64,000 nt of DNA from Lentzea terrae (GCF_003265345.1 NZ_QFWW01000023.1:124001-188000); one strand, 5' to 3'; shown: positions 31,449 through 40,728, counted from the first letter of the stretch. The notes: generated by a model not told the origin, from the sequence alone. A program made the numbers and translations.

Positions 31449-34130
31449 GTGGACGGCGTTCGGTTCGGAGTGCTTGGGCCGCTGCTCGTCACGCACGGGC
31501 AGCGGGATGTGCGCATTGCCGCAGGTCAACCGAGCCAGGTCCTGGTGCTCCTGCTCCTGCACGCCGGGCAGACCGTCAGCGTCGACCACCTCATGTCGAT
31601 CTTGTGGGACGGTGATCCGCCCGCCAGCGCGCGCAAGGCCGTGCAGGTGCACGTGTCGCAGCTGCGCAGGGCGCTCAAGGACCTGCCGGGCGTGTCGCTC
31701 GAGTGGTCGCGGCAGGGCTACCGGCTCGACATCCCGGACCGGTCGCTCGACCTGCAACTGTTCCGGGACGCGGAGGACCCGGACGAGGCGCTCGGCTACT
31801 GGCGCGGTCCGGCGCTGGCGGAGCTGACCACGAACACGCAGCTCGCGAACCAGCTGGAGGAAGAGCGGCTCTCCGCGATCGAGCGACGTGTCGACAAAGC
31901 GATCAAGGACGGCCGTCACCACGAGGTCATCAGCGAGCTGACCGGGTACGTCACCGAACACCCGACCAGGGAACGGCTGCGCGGCGCACTGATGATCGCG
32001 CTGCACCGCAGCGGACGGCAGGCGGACGCGCTGCGGGTGTACGACGAGGGCCGGCGGCACCTGGCCGACGAGCTCGGGCTCGATCCCGGGCAGGAGCTCA
32101 AGGACCTGCACGCGGCGATCCTGCAGGGCGACATCCCCGCCGTGCCGCGGGAGCTGCCCGCACGGCCGGAGCCGTTCGTCGGGCGCCGCGACGAGATCGC
32201 CCTGATCACGGGCGCCGCGGACACGGTGATCGCCGTGCACGGGCCGGGCGGACAGGGCAAGAGCGCTCTTGCCACGGCGGCCGCGCACGCGATGGCCGAC
32301 CGTTTCCCGGACGGTCAGCTGTACGTGGACCTGCACGGTGCCACGCCAGGACGTTCGCCGCTGTCGTCCGCCGAGGTGCTCAGGAGGTTCCTGCGCGCGC
32401 TCGGCACACCGCCGCTCGCGGTGCCCACGGACACGTCCGAGGCCGCCGCGCTCTGCCGGTCGACGCTGGCCCGGCGCAAAGTGCTGATCCTGCTGGACAA
32501 CGCGGTGGACGCCGCCCAGGTCGGCCCGTTGCTGCCGGGCGAGGCGGGTTCCACGGTGCTGATCACCAGCCGCCGGATGCTCGCGACGCTCAGCGCGCGG
32601 CACGTCCGGCTCGACCCGTTGCCCGAGGACGACGCGGTGCGGTTGCTGGGCGACTCCAACGAGGACAGCGAAGAGGCGAAGCAGGTCGCGAAGGCCTGCG
32701 ACTACCTGCCGCTGGCGTTGACGATCGCGGCGGCACGGCTGCGGTCACGGCCGGACTGGACGACCGCGACGTTGGCGCGACGGCTCGCGGACCAGCGGCA
32801 TCGGCTGGACGAGCTGAACTTCGACGACCTCGGCGTGCGAACGAGCTTCCAGCTGAGCTTCGAGGGGCTCGACGAGCGGTCCACCAGGGCGTTCATCCTG
32901 TTGTGCTGCCTCAACGTGCCGACCGTGAGCGAGTCGACCGCGCAGGCGTTGCTCGGCCAGGACGACGTCGACCGCGTGCTGGATCCGTTGGTGGACGCCA
33001 AGCTCGTGGAACCGTGCGGGCCGGAGCGCTACCGGGTGCACGACCTTCTGCGGTTGTTCGGCGCCGAGCACCCCAACGACGAGAAGCACGCCGCGTTGAG
33101 CCGCGCTTTGCTCCACTACCGCGAGACCCTCACCGCCGCGTTGAAGAAGCTGCGGCCGCACGCCTACGGCGCGTTGACGAACTCCGCCACCCAGCAGGAC
33201 CTCGACGAGCCGTTGCGGTGGCTGACGGACGAGGCGGAGAACCTGCTGGCGGCCGCGCGGTCCACGATGACCGAGCCCGCGCTGGCAGAACACGCGTTGG
33301 CCATCGCGCACATGCTCTACCCGCACCTGTTCAAACAGGACAGAGTCGCGGATCTCATCGAGCTCGGCCAGATCGCTCTGCAGGCAGCGCGCACGATCGG
33401 CACCTCGGCCGCGTTGCAGACCGCGCTGCTCGTGCAGTCCGCGGCAAACCGCCGGATCGGTTCGTTCGAGACCGCCCGCGTCCAGCTCGAAGAAGTGCTG
33501 GAAGCGCGGGCGGACGACCCGTTCGGGCAGGGTCGCGCGCTTTCCGGCATCGGCACGATCCAACGCGAGCTGGGCGAGCTCGACCAGGCGTCGGCCACCC
33601 TCGCGCAGGCCGTGCAGCTCATCGAGGAGCACGGACCTGCTGGTGCGCAACGGGTTCCGCTCTCCGCGTTGGCCCAGGTGCACCAGGTCGCCGGTCGCTA
33701 CGAGCAGGCGCTCGCCGCTGCGGTGGAAAGTCTGCGGTACGCCCGTGCGGATCAGGACGCCGCCGGCACGGCATACGCGTTGGCGTCGCAGGGTCAGGCG
33801 CTGTTCAAGCTCGGCAGGTTGGCCGAGGCGTCGACCGCGCTGGACGAGTGCATCGAGCTGTGCCGGGCCACGGGCGAGCACAACGACGAGTGGCAGGCTC
33901 TGCTGTGCCGGGCGGAAGTGCTGCTGGCGTCCGGAAAGCCCGAAGAGGCCACAAAGGACGCTCGACGCTGTCTGGAGATCACCAGCGCTCGGGGCGACCG
34001 GTACGGCGAGGGCGTGGCCCACCTCGTGCTCGCCAAGGCGGGACACGAGGAACACGGAGACCGGGCGGCCGAACTGCTCGGCACACCCGGTCTGCGCAGG
34101 GACAACCTGTTGGACAGCCTGGTCAGCTGA
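31449..34130 (+). CDS. SARP/AfsR-type regulator (BTAD - NB-ARC - TPR)
   Basis: An 893-residue STAND regulator similar in layout to the one at 15379-17976. The OmpR-like winged helix opens VRFGVLGPL and includes VQVHVSQLRRALKDLPG; a BTAD extends to about residue 235; the NTPase has GPGGQGKSAL and VLILLDNAVDAAQ; the last 350 residues form TPR helices. The N-terminus is ambiguous: GTG at 31440 or 31449, neither with a good Shine-Dalgarno, which suits a leaderless transcript. It is divergent from the molybdenum oxidoreductase genes, which it may control. Confidence 0.88.
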   Translation: MDGVRFGVLGPLLVTHGQRDVRIAAGQPSQVLVLLLLHAGQTVSVDHLMSILWDGDPPASARKAVQVHVSQLRRALKDLPGVSLEWSRQGYRLDIPDRSLDLQLFRDAEDPDEALGYWRGPALAELTTNTQLANQLEEERLSAIERRVDKAIKDGRHHEVISELTGYVTEHPTRERLRGALMIALHRSGRQADALRVYDEGRRHLADELGLDPGQELKDLHAAILQGDIPAVPRELPARPEPFVGRRDEIALITGAADTVIAVHGPGGQGKSALATAAAHAMADRFPDGQLYVDLHGATPGRSPLSSAEVLRRFLRALGTPPLAVPTDTSEAAALCRSTLARRKVLILLDNAVDAAQVGPLLPGEAGSTVLITSRRMLATLSARHVRLDPLPEDDAVRLLGDSNEDSEEAKQVAKACDYLPLALTIAAARLRSRPDWTTATLARRLADQRHRLDELNFDDLGVRTSFQLSFEGLDERSTRAFILLCCLNVPTVSESTAQALLGQDDVDRVLDPLVDAKLVEPCGPERYRVHDLLRLFGAEHPNDEKHAALSRALLHYRETLTAALKKLRPHAYGALTNSATQQDLDEPLRWLTDEAENLLAAARSTMTEPALAEHALAIAHMLYPHLFKQDRVADLIELGQIALQAARTIGTSAALQTALLVQSAANRRIGSFETARVQLEEVLEARADDPFGQGRALSGIGTIQRELGELDQASATLAQAVQLIEEHGPAGAQRVPLSALAQVHQVAGRYEQALAAAVESLRYARADQDAAGTAYALASQGQALFKLGRLAEASTALDECIELCRATGEHNDEWQALLCRAEVLLASGKPEEATKDARRCLEITSARGDRYGEGVAHLVLAKAGHEEHGDRAAELLGTPGLRRDNLLDSLVS

Positions 34131-34148
34131 CTTCGTGCAGCAGGCCGA

Positions 34149-34295
34149 TCAGCTCAACCACGCCGAGGCCACCGACCTGAACGCCGCGACGTCCGGCTCG
34201 CCGCTGATCATCAACGACGGTTTGCCGCCGGCGAAGACCAGGCGCAGCGGCCGGCCGTCGTGGTCGAACACGGCGACAGGCCAGGTGACCGTCAT
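34149..34295 (-). CDS. small hypothetical protein
   Basis: A 48-residue frame between the SARP gene and the M23 gene. It reads MTVTWPVAVFDHDGRPLRL and then alternating hydrophobic residues (LVFAGGKPSLMISG) and a final helix AAFRSVASAWLS. The composition is protein-like and the end is clean, but there is no motif I know. It could be a remnant of a larger immunity or regulatory protein. ATG 34295 is chosen because upstream residues are Pro/Arg-rich noise. Confidence 0.4.
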   Translation of the reverse strand: MTVTWPVAVFDHDGRPLRLVFAGGKPSLMISGEPDVAAFRSVASAWLS

Positions 34296-34367
34296 GATCG
34301 CCGTGGTAGAACGGCGCGGACCGGGCGGCCTTGATCGGCACACCCGGTCCGCGTCAACGCGACGAAA

Positions 34368-35237
34368 TCAGCCGCAGTGCTCGAAACCACTGGTGTAGCT
34401 GGAGGAGCCGACCATGCCGCCCCACTTCACGCACTTGCCGGGCGCCTTCTTCTTGATCGGGCCGGCGTAGTAGCCGTACTCGTCCCGGTCGGTGGTCCTG
34501 GCCGCGCCCTGGACCTCGAGGAACGCGCCGACGTCGGTGGCCGTGCCGATCTTGGTGGTCTTGATGGCGACCACGCAGTTGTAGCCGTTGGACGCGTTGT
34601 AGAGCAGGGAGACGCGGGCACCGACCACGTTCGCGCCGTCGATCACCTTGTAACCTTCGCCGCACGCCTCTTCCGGCGTGTACGGGTTGGTGGAGCCACC
34701 GCCGCCGCTGCAGTTGTTGCTCTTGTAGTTCTTCTCACCGTAGTACAGCGCCGCCTGCCCGTTCATGACGATGCGCTTCGGGTCGCCGTTGTGCAGCTGC
34801 TCGAAGTGCAGGTGCGGGCCGGTCGAACCGCCGGTGCTGCCGACGTTGCCGATCTTCTGGCCCTGCGAGACGCTCTGGCCGACCGAGACGCTCTGCACGG
34901 ACAGGTGGGCGTAGCGGGTGGCCCAGCCGCCACCGTGGTTGATCTCGATCCACTTGCCGTAGCCCTCGTTGCCGCGGTTCTCCACGCGGGAGACCTTGCC
35001 GGCAGCGGACGCGACGACCACGTCGCCCTGGGCGTTGGCGCGGCTGAAGTCGATGGCCTCCAACGGGTTGTGCGGGTACTGGTGGTTCGGGCCGCGGGTC
35101 TGGCCCTCCCAGGTCTGGCCGCACGGGAACGGCATCTGCCAGTTGGTGGCGGCCGACGCCTGCGGGGCGCCGATCGCCAGCATTCCCAGACCGATCGCAA
35201 GGCCCGCCACCGCGGACAGCATTCTCTTGACGTACAT
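34368..35237 (-). CDS. secreted M23 peptidase fused to a spore-associated-protein-like domain
   Basis: A 289-residue exported protein. A signal peptide (cleaved after PQASA) precedes an M23/LytM peptidase with H-x-x-x-E-A-I-D in HNPLEAIDFSR and the catalytic HLHF, which cleaves peptidoglycan cross-bridges. From about residue 190 comes a second domain rich in G, Y and Cys (ACGEGYKVIDGA, LLYNASNGYNCVV, YYAGPIKKKAPGKCVKWGG, FEHCG) that resembles Streptomyces spore-associated protein A. It is the last gene of a four-gene secreted cell-wall operon, 14 bp after the NlpC/P60 gene. Confidence 0.88.
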   Translation of the reverse strand: MYVKRMLSAVAGLAIGLGMLAIGAPQASAATNWQMPFPCGQTWEGQTRGPNHQYPHNPLEAIDFSRANAQGDVVVASAAGKVSRVENRGNEGYGKWIEINHGGGWATRYAHLSVQSVSVGQSVSQGQKIGNVGSTGGSTGPHLHFEQLHNGDPKRIVMNGQAALYYGEKNYKSNNCSGGGGSTNPYTPEEACGEGYKVIDGANVVGARVSLLYNASNGYNCVVAIKTTKIGTATDVGAFLEVQGAARTTDRDEYGYYAGPIKKKAPGKCVKWGGMVGSSSYTSGFEHCG

Positions 35238-35251
35238 CGATTTCCCCTCAG

Positions 35252-36367
35252 TTATCCGAAGATCCGGCGGACCTTGGAGTACGGCGTGCCGTGGCTGTTG
35301 AGATCACTGATCCGGATGCTCCTGCCGTCACGCGGCGGCGCGGCTTCCAGAATCTTGTTGTCGCCCAGGTAAAGAGCGACGTGCGTGGTGACGTCCGAGT
35401 CGTTGTCGGCACGGCCCCAGAAGACGAGGTCGCCCGGCTTGCGGTCCGCGATCGCCACCGCGCGGCCCTTGCTGTTCTGCGCACCGGTCCACGCGCCGAT
35501 GTCCATGCCGGCGCCCTTCCAGAACGCGTACAGCGTCAGGCCGGAGCAGTCGAAGCCGAGCCGGTTGTAGTCGTCACCCTGTGACGGGTCGTTGTCCGGG
35601 TAGTGGTGGACGCCGTACGACGCACCGCCCTTGCCACCCGCGCCCCACGAGTAGAGATAACCCTTGCCGATCTGGGCCTTCGCGGTGTCGATCACGCGCT
35701 GGATCTTCTCCGCGTTGGTGCCCGTCGTCGGGCCGGCCGGGCCGTTGCTGCGGCCGTGAACGGCGTTGCCGGGCGGCTGTTCGCCGGCATCGATGCCGTC
35801 CGTGTCGCAACGCGGCAGACCCTGCACGTACCCGTCGGTGCCGGTCTTGACGTAGTGGTCGGGCACCCACAGGTTGTCCGTGGTGAGGTCCCAGACCGTG
35901 CCGTTCTCGGCCTGCGCCTGGCACTTGACCGGAACCTGCTGGCCCGCCTTGTACTTGTCGACGACCGAACCGGGAGCCGTTGCGGCGTCGCCCTTGTTCT
36001 TGCGGCCGTTGAGGTCGACCTTGGCGGGGAAGGACTTCGAGGTGGCGCACTTCGGCAGCACCATCGTGTCCGACGGGTTGCTGGTGTAGCCGTCCGGGAT
36101 CCACAAGCCCTCGGTGGTGAGGTCCCAGATCTTCTTGCCGCCGTACTCGGGACCGGTGTCCTGGCAGACGACGTTGACCTTCTGTCCCTTGAGGTACATG
36201 TCGGCGACGCGCTTCTTGCCGACGGGCACGGTGGGGTCCTTGACGGTGCGGCCGTCGAGGGCGGTCGTGGCGGTGAACTGGCGGACCTCAGCCTGGGCCG
36301 TGCCGGTGCTCAGGAAGGGCACCAGCACGGACAGGGCCGCAACCGCGGTGAGAACTGTCTTCTTCAT
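35252..36367 (-). CDS. secreted NlpC/P60 (C40) peptidase with two SH3-like repeats
   Basis: A 371-residue exported peptidase. After the signal peptide (ending AQAE) come two related ~75-residue modules, each with a W-D-L-T-T...L-W-(I/V)-P-D-x-Y core and a closing C (residues ~25-105 and ~110-190), probably SH3-like wall-binding domains. The C-terminal NlpC/P60 domain has Cys in RLGFDCSGLTLYAFW, His in THVALYLGDN and a third polar residue further on. It hydrolyses gamma-glutamyl peptide bonds in peptidoglycan. The gap to the upstream gene is 2 bp. Confidence 0.9.
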   Translation of the reverse strand: MKKTVLTAVAALSVLVPFLSTGTAQAEVRQFTATTALDGRTVKDPTVPVGKKRVADMYLKGQKVNVVCQDTGPEYGGKKIWDLTTEGLWIPDGYTSNPSDTMVLPKCATSKSFPAKVDLNGRKNKGDAATAPGSVVDKYKAGQQVPVKCQAQAENGTVWDLTTDNLWVPDHYVKTGTDGYVQGLPRCDTDGIDAGEQPPGNAVHGRSNGPAGPTTGTNAEKIQRVIDTAKAQIGKGYLYSWGAGGKGGASYGVHHYPDNDPSQGDDYNRLGFDCSGLTLYAFWKGAGMDIGAWTGAQNSKGRAVAIADRKPGDLVFWGRADNDSDVTTHVALYLGDNKILEAAPPRDGRSIRISDLNSHGTPYSKVRRIFG

Positions 36368-36369
36368 GT

Positions 36370-36798
36370 TCAGCAACGGGTGCTCGACTTGCCCTGGCGC
36401 TCGTTCGAGCCCCACTGGATCACGCCGGCGGCGTGCGTGCAGGACGACAGCGTGCTGGCACCGGAGGACCAGACCTCGGCCTTGTTGAGCTGGCACTGGC
36501 TGTCCATCAGCGTGGGCCGGCCGCCGTCCTCCTTCGCCACGGAGGCGCAGAAGTACCACTGCGAGTGCGAGCTGCGGAAGCTCTCCCACACGTAGGTGTA
36601 GGCGTAGTTCTTGTTGCAGCCCTTGTACTGCTTCACCGACGCGATCTGCGTGCCCGCGGAGTTGGTGATGTAGCCCGTGGAACCGATCTGCGTCACCGAC
36701 GAGCACCCCGGCGCCGCCTGCGCCTGCGCGGTGAACCCGAGCATCGCGGCGGCGACCACGGCCGCGGCACCGAGCGTGCTGGCGATCTTGCTGAACAT
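36370..36798 (-). CDS. secreted cysteine-rich small protein
   Basis: A 142-residue exported protein: signal peptide cleaved after AQAQA, then a mature part with at least seven Cys (in PGCSS, KGCNKNY, YFCAS, DSQCQ, SSCTH and the last residue). Segments GTQIASVKQYKGCNKNYAYTYV, quoted here in two parts as GTQIASVKQY and KGCNKNYAYTYV, recall the DUF2690 fold of its neighbour, with a Cys-bounded strand pair. I do not recognise a named family. It lies between the DUF2690 and NlpC/P60 genes, so a wall-associated role is likely. Confidence 0.7.
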   Translation of the reverse strand: MFSKIASTLGAAAVVAAAMLGFTAQAQAAPGCSSVTQIGSTGYITNSAGTQIASVKQYKGCNKNYAYTYVWESFRSSHSQWYFCASVAKEDGGRPTLMDSQCQLNKAEVWSSGASTLSSCTHAAGVIQWGSNERQGKSSTRC

Positions 36799-36880
36799 GC
36801 TTCTCCCTCAATGGTTTCTTGCGAAGGCTTGTGGCCGGGGTGAACTCAGTCGGTGATGTAGCCGGTCATGGCGCGCCCCC

Positions 36881-37309
36881 TCAGCAGGCGCTCGACTTGA
36901 GCCGGGCGGTGTGGTGGGAGCCGTCCTTGTCGACGTACACCACCTCGCCGCGGGCGCAGCCGGGCGCGTAAACCATGTTTCCCCAGTGGTTTCCGGGTGT
37001 TCCCGGTGCGACGAAGCCGACGCGTTCGCCACCCGTCCACACGGTGATGCGCAGTGCCGAGTCGCCGCCCGCGTAGTTCGAGACCCGCACCCAGTTGGTC
37101 TTGCAGGTGGGCGACCACCGCAGCTCGGCCGTGCCGGACGTGAACATCCGGTCGGTGTCCGCGATCGTGGAACCGGCGCTGCACCCGGTGACGGACGGGT
37201 CCATGCCGTTGCAGCCACGTCCGCTGCAGGACGCCGCCTGTGCGTCCGGCGCCGCGAGGCAGCTCAGGACCGTCAGGGCCGCCGCGGCGATCAGGCTTGT
37301 CGACTTCAT
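36881..37309 (-). CDS. secreted DUF2690 family protein
   Basis: A 142-residue exported protein with a signal peptide ending DAQA. The mature part shows the DUF2690 pattern: CNGMDPSVTGCSAGSTIAD, then AELRWSPTCKTNWVRV and strands closing in CARGEVVYVD and a final Cys. DUF2690 is a small disulfide-bonded beta domain of unknown function, common in Streptomyces and relatives. It is the first gene of the secreted operon and is divergent from the STAND ATPase at 37411, with SARP-like repeats between them. Confidence 0.78.
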   Translation of the reverse strand: MKSTSLIAAAALTVLSCLAAPDAQAASCSGRGCNGMDPSVTGCSAGSTIADTDRMFTSGTAELRWSPTCKTNWVRVSNYAGGDSALRITVWTGGERVGFVAPGTPGNHWGNMVYAPGCARGEVVYVDKDGSHHTARLKSSAC

Positions 37310-37342
37310 GGCGCTGACACTGCTGACCGGCGCTCACAGCGA

Positions 37343-37383
37343 CCTGACAGCTACACCCGGTCAGGTGTCAGCGACGTGTCAGG
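37343..37383. promoter_or_regulatory. SARP-like heptamer direct repeats in the divergent promoter
   Basis: TGTCAGC (37366-37372) and TGTCAGG (37377-37383) are heptamers with a 4-bp spacer, that is one helical turn apart; GGTCAGG directly precedes at 37359-37365. CCTGACAG at 37343-37350 is an inverted copy. Heptamer direct repeats with 11-bp period are how SARP/OmpR-like regulators bind. They lie between the secreted-protein operon and the STAND gene. Which regulator binds is not known. Confidence 0.5.
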
Positions 37384-37410
37384 ACCGCAGCGCACGCTAC
37401 GTTCCTGTTC

Positions 37411-39174
37411 GTGCCGAACTACCCGGTCGACGCGTCCAGCAACTTCTCGCTGCCGGAGCCAGGCGCCGGCTCGCGCCGACGCCTCGGTCCCGACCCCGTG
37501 GTGCACGGGCGTGCGGACGAGCTGACGGCGTTGCGCGAGGCCTTGGAGCAGGACGGCGTGGCGTTGCTGTGCGGTCCGCCCGGCACCGGCAAGTCCACGC
37601 TGGCACTTCGGCTCGCGCACTCGGTCGTGGACCGGTTCCCGGACGGTCAGCTGTGGGCTGACCTCGCCAGTCACCCGTTTGACGACGTGCTGGCCGAGTT
37701 CATCCGGGCGCTCACGCACGACGACGTCCGGTTGTGGGTCGACCGGCGTGCGCAGCTGCGCGAGGTGCTCGGTACCCGGCGGGTGCTCTTCGTGCTGGAC
37801 AACGTCGGCAAGGGCCACGACCTGACGGTGTTCCGGAACGTGATCGCGACCAGCCGCGAACGGCTCGGCGGACTGGTGCTGGGGCCGATGAGCCCCGAGG
37901 ACTCGCTGACGTTGCTGCGCGCACGCCTCGGGTCGCGCGTCGACTTCGAACCCGATGCGACACGGGCGTTCGCGCGGGCGTGCCGTGGTCTGCCGCTGGC
38001 GCTGGTGGTCGCCGCCGAGTTCGCCTGCCTGCGCACGACCGCCACGCTGGCGGCGCTGGTCGAGGAGATTCCAGCCGAACGCGGCGAGGTGCACGGGGCG
38101 TTCAAGTGGGCGTACGACCAGCTCTCCCCCGCCGACGCTCGGGTGTTCCGGTTGCTCGGGGACGGGTTCGAGCGCGAGTTCTCGATCACCGCGCTCAACG
38201 CGTTGGCCGGCGGTGACGTGCGCCCGTCCCGCAACCGGTTGTTGGCCTTGCACCTGCTGGAGAACGCGCCGGGCGACCGGATCGCGATGCACTCGCTGCT
38301 CCGGGAGTACGCGCGGACGCTGGAACCGCGCGAACCTTCAGCGCTCGGCCGGTTGCTCGACCACTACGTGACGGTGGCTTCCGTGGAGACGGAGAACGCC
38401 GTCGCAGCTGTGTTCGTCGCTGACGACCGGCGGCGGCTCACGTTGGCCTCGTTGCTCGTCGACGAGATGTCGGTCGAGGTGCAGACGGCCGCGGTGGCGG
38501 CGGCACGATCGTTGGAGGATCGGGCGGGGGAGGCGTTGGCGCTCGCGCATCTCGGGCACGCCTGGTTCGACCGCGGCAACCTCGACGAGGCGGAGGGGTG
38601 CCACGCGGAGGCGATGGACATCTGTCGCGAGCCGAGTGCGTTGACGGGGATGGGCAACCTGTGCCTGACCGGCGGTGATGTGGAGTCTGCTGTCAAGCTC
38701 TTCGAGGAGGTGCTGGCGGTTCGAGTGGCTGCCGGTGACTTGCGGGGTGAGGCGCGGGCGCTGTTGAGCTTGGGGCGCGCCACCGGAGAAATGGCGTACT
38801 ACGTTCGGGCGCGGGACATCTGCTCGCAGATCGGTGACGTGGTGCGACTCAGCCGGGCGTACAACGGCATGGGCAACCTCCACGCGGATGCCGAGGCGTA
38901 CGAGGAAGCGATCCGCTGCTACGCGTCGGCACTGGAGGCCTTTGTGGACGGTACCTGCCTGTTGAACATGGGTCTGGCTCACCAGGCTCTGGCCTCGCCG
39001 GAGGCCTTCTCCTGGTTCGAACGGGCCGCTGAGCACGCGTTGCGGTTGCGGGACAAGGAGCTGCTCGCCGACGCCGCGCGCTGCCTGGCCGACGCCGGGT
39101 TCGTCGAGCAGGCGTTGCGGCGGATGCGGCAGGCCGAGTCGCTCTATCTCACTGCAGCGGACGAGTCACCGTGA
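37411..39174 (+). CDS. STAND ATPase (NB-ARC plus TPR) without DNA-binding domain
   Basis: A 587-residue protein with an NB-ARC-type NTPase: Walker A CGPPGTGKSTLAL near residue 55, RVLFVLDNV as Walker B, RGLPLALVVA (GLPLA) and a winged-helix segment. The C-terminal ~250 residues are TPR-like (GEALALAHLGHAWFDRG and similar). Unlike the SARP proteins here, there is no N-terminal OmpR domain. Such proteins may signal through protein contacts. GTG 37411 is the start. The last 26 bp overlap the convergent zinc-finger/TM gene. Confidence 0.82.
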   Translation: MPNYPVDASSNFSLPEPGAGSRRRLGPDPVVHGRADELTALREALEQDGVALLCGPPGTGKSTLALRLAHSVVDRFPDGQLWADLASHPFDDVLAEFIRALTHDDVRLWVDRRAQLREVLGTRRVLFVLDNVGKGHDLTVFRNVIATSRERLGGLVLGPMSPEDSLTLLRARLGSRVDFEPDATRAFARACRGLPLALVVAAEFACLRTTATLAALVEEIPAERGEVHGAFKWAYDQLSPADARVFRLLGDGFEREFSITALNALAGGDVRPSRNRLLALHLLENAPGDRIAMHSLLREYARTLEPREPSALGRLLDHYVTVASVETENAVAAVFVADDRRRLTLASLLVDEMSVEVQTAAVAAARSLEDRAGEALALAHLGHAWFDRGNLDEAEGCHAEAMDICREPSALTGMGNLCLTGGDVESAVKLFEEVLAVRVAAGDLRGEARALLSLGRATGEMAYYVRARDICSQIGDVVRLSRAYNGMGNLHADAEAYEEAIRCYASALEAFVDGTCLLNMGLAHQALASPEAFSWFERAAEHALRLRDKELLADAARCLADAGFVEQALRRMRQAESLYLTAADESP

Positions 39175-40699
39175 CGACCGTGACCCCACCTTCGGTGTCC
39201 AGCGTCAACGCGTCGTGCTTGAGGACGATGGATCCGTTGTCCTGCAGCGTGAAGTGGGCGTCGCTGACCTTGTTTCCGACCTGCAGCCAGTGGTTCGCGG
39301 TCGGCAGCAGGTAGAGCGTTTGCTCCTTGGTGTAGGTCATCGCGACGCCGGACACGAAGTGAACCAGCAGACCGTGGCCTCCCGATCGGCGTGCGTCGAC
39401 GTGCACCAGGTGGCCGAGGAACTCCAAAGTGGACGATCCGTTGCCTCGGACGTATTTCAGATTCGGGTCGAACAGCAACCGGCCGTCGCGGGTGACCTCG
39501 AAGGACATGTTCACGACGTGACCGCTGCCCTGCTGCACGTAGTAGTGCTTGGACGGGACCATGCGCAGCCTCTTGCACAGGATCCAGTCCCGGTTGTCCG
39601 GTGGGATGTGCGAGATCAGGACACCCGCGCCGCCGAGCCTGCGCGCGTCGAGCGTGACGATCACGCCGTCGACCCTGAGCGTGCGGGATCCCTTGCCGGA
39701 CAGGAACACTTCGAGCTCGTCCGGGTAGCTGATCGTGCCGTCCTGCTCGACCTTGAAGGCGAACGCGACCGGCGCGCCCACCTGGAACGGGTAGCTGCCC
39801 GGCGCGAGTTGCAGGGTCTGGACGGTGCGGGCGTCGAGCCAGCCGGTCTTGTTCGTCAGCACGAAGTGACGGCCGGACAGCGGTCTGGCGTCGATGTTGA
39901 TGCTGCCGGGTGCGGGATCAGGTGGCGAAGGGTCCAGGCGGCCGGTGTCATCGACGCACGGCGCCGTGCTCGGGGCCGGTGGCTTGATGTTGTACCTGGC
40001 CGTTCGCGCGCCCTGTTCTCCCTGCGGCGCAGCGGGGTTGGCCGGATCGCCGGGAGCCGTGGGATCGGCCTGGCTGGTGCCAGGTGTGCTCGATCCCGGC
40101 GCGTTCGAACTGCTCGCCGGCGGTTGGCCGGACGTCACGGGGTCGGCGTTCGTCGGCTCGGTCGTGCTGGTGACCGGTGCACCGGCCACGGCGATGTCCG
40201 GGGTGCTGCTCGCGGGCACGGGTTGCGAGCTGACGAGCACGATCGCGCTGGCGAGCAGCAGCCCGACCACGCCTCCGACGGCCTTGACCACGTTCGGATC
40301 GGTGAGGGCGGGGTTGATCCGGTTCAGCGTGTCGGTGACCTTGCGCAGCGCCATCGGCACCGGGCCACTGCTCGGCGCGTTCAGCCAGGCGAGCCAGCGC
40401 CGGTCGTCGTCCTGCGGAACGACCAGGCCTGGGGCCAGGTACTCGACGCGCTCGCGCAGCTTGCGCGAGTCCTTCGGTTTGCAGGTGAGGCAGGCGGGCA
40501 CGTGGTCGTGCAACGCTCGCCAGTCCTGCCCGTCGATGGCCTTGAGCTGCGCGCAGGCGGACTTGGCCCGGGCGGCGAGCACCGCGACGCGTTCAGCGAG
40601 GAGCTCGAAGGTCTCCTCCGTGGCCACACCGTCGGCGATGGCCTGCCGTTGCTCCGGCATGGTGTCGAGGGCGACGCCCAGCGACTTGCGTATCACCAC
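39149..40699 (-). CDS. membrane protein with ZAS-like zinc motif and three extracellular repeats (paralog 1)
   Basis: A 516-residue protein. The N-terminal ~100 residues share LDTMPEQRQAIADG and VEYLAPGLV with the next gene and carry C-x16-H-x3-C-x2-C (C in SACAQL; HVPACLTC), the zinc pattern of ZAS anti-sigma factors. One membrane helix (VVGLLLASAIVLV) follows, then a Ser/Thr/Pro linker and three ~80-residue beta repeats, each opening with a (I/L/V)DAR-x-x-x-G core (IDARPLSG, LDARRLGG, VDARRSGG). Topology: zinc domain inside, repeats outside. GTG 40699 aligns with the paralog start. Function unknown; transmembrane anti-sigma sensor inferred. Confidence 0.72.
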   Translation of the reverse strand: MVIRKSLGVALDTMPEQRQAIADGVATEETFELLAERVAVLAARAKSACAQLKAIDGQDWRALHDHVPACLTCKPKDSRKLRERVEYLAPGLVVPQDDDRRWLAWLNAPSSGPVPMALRKVTDTLNRINPALTDPNVVKAVGGVVGLLLASAIVLVSSQPVPASSTPDIAVAGAPVTSTTEPTNADPVTSGQPPASSSNAPGSSTPGTSQADPTAPGDPANPAAPQGEQGARTARYNIKPPAPSTAPCVDDTGRLDPSPPDPAPGSINIDARPLSGRHFVLTNKTGWLDARTVQTLQLAPGSYPFQVGAPVAFAFKVEQDGTISYPDELEVFLSGKGSRTLRVDGVIVTLDARRLGGAGVLISHIPPDNRDWILCKRLRMVPSKHYYVQQGSGHVVNMSFEVTRDGRLLFDPNLKYVRGNGSSTLEFLGHLVHVDARRSGGHGLLVHFVSGVAMTYTKEQTLYLLPTANHWLQVGNKVSDAHFTLQDNGSIVLKHDALTLDTEGGVTVVTVTRPLQ

Positions 40700-40728
40700 A
40701 CCATCCTGGAGCCGTTCGGGTGCGTGCG

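Noticed and set aside
36846-36869. Seven-codon frame MTGYITD on the minus strand after the DUF2690 gene
   Set aside because: Too short to support; it resembles the STGYITN stretch of the next gene and may be a trivial duplication trace.
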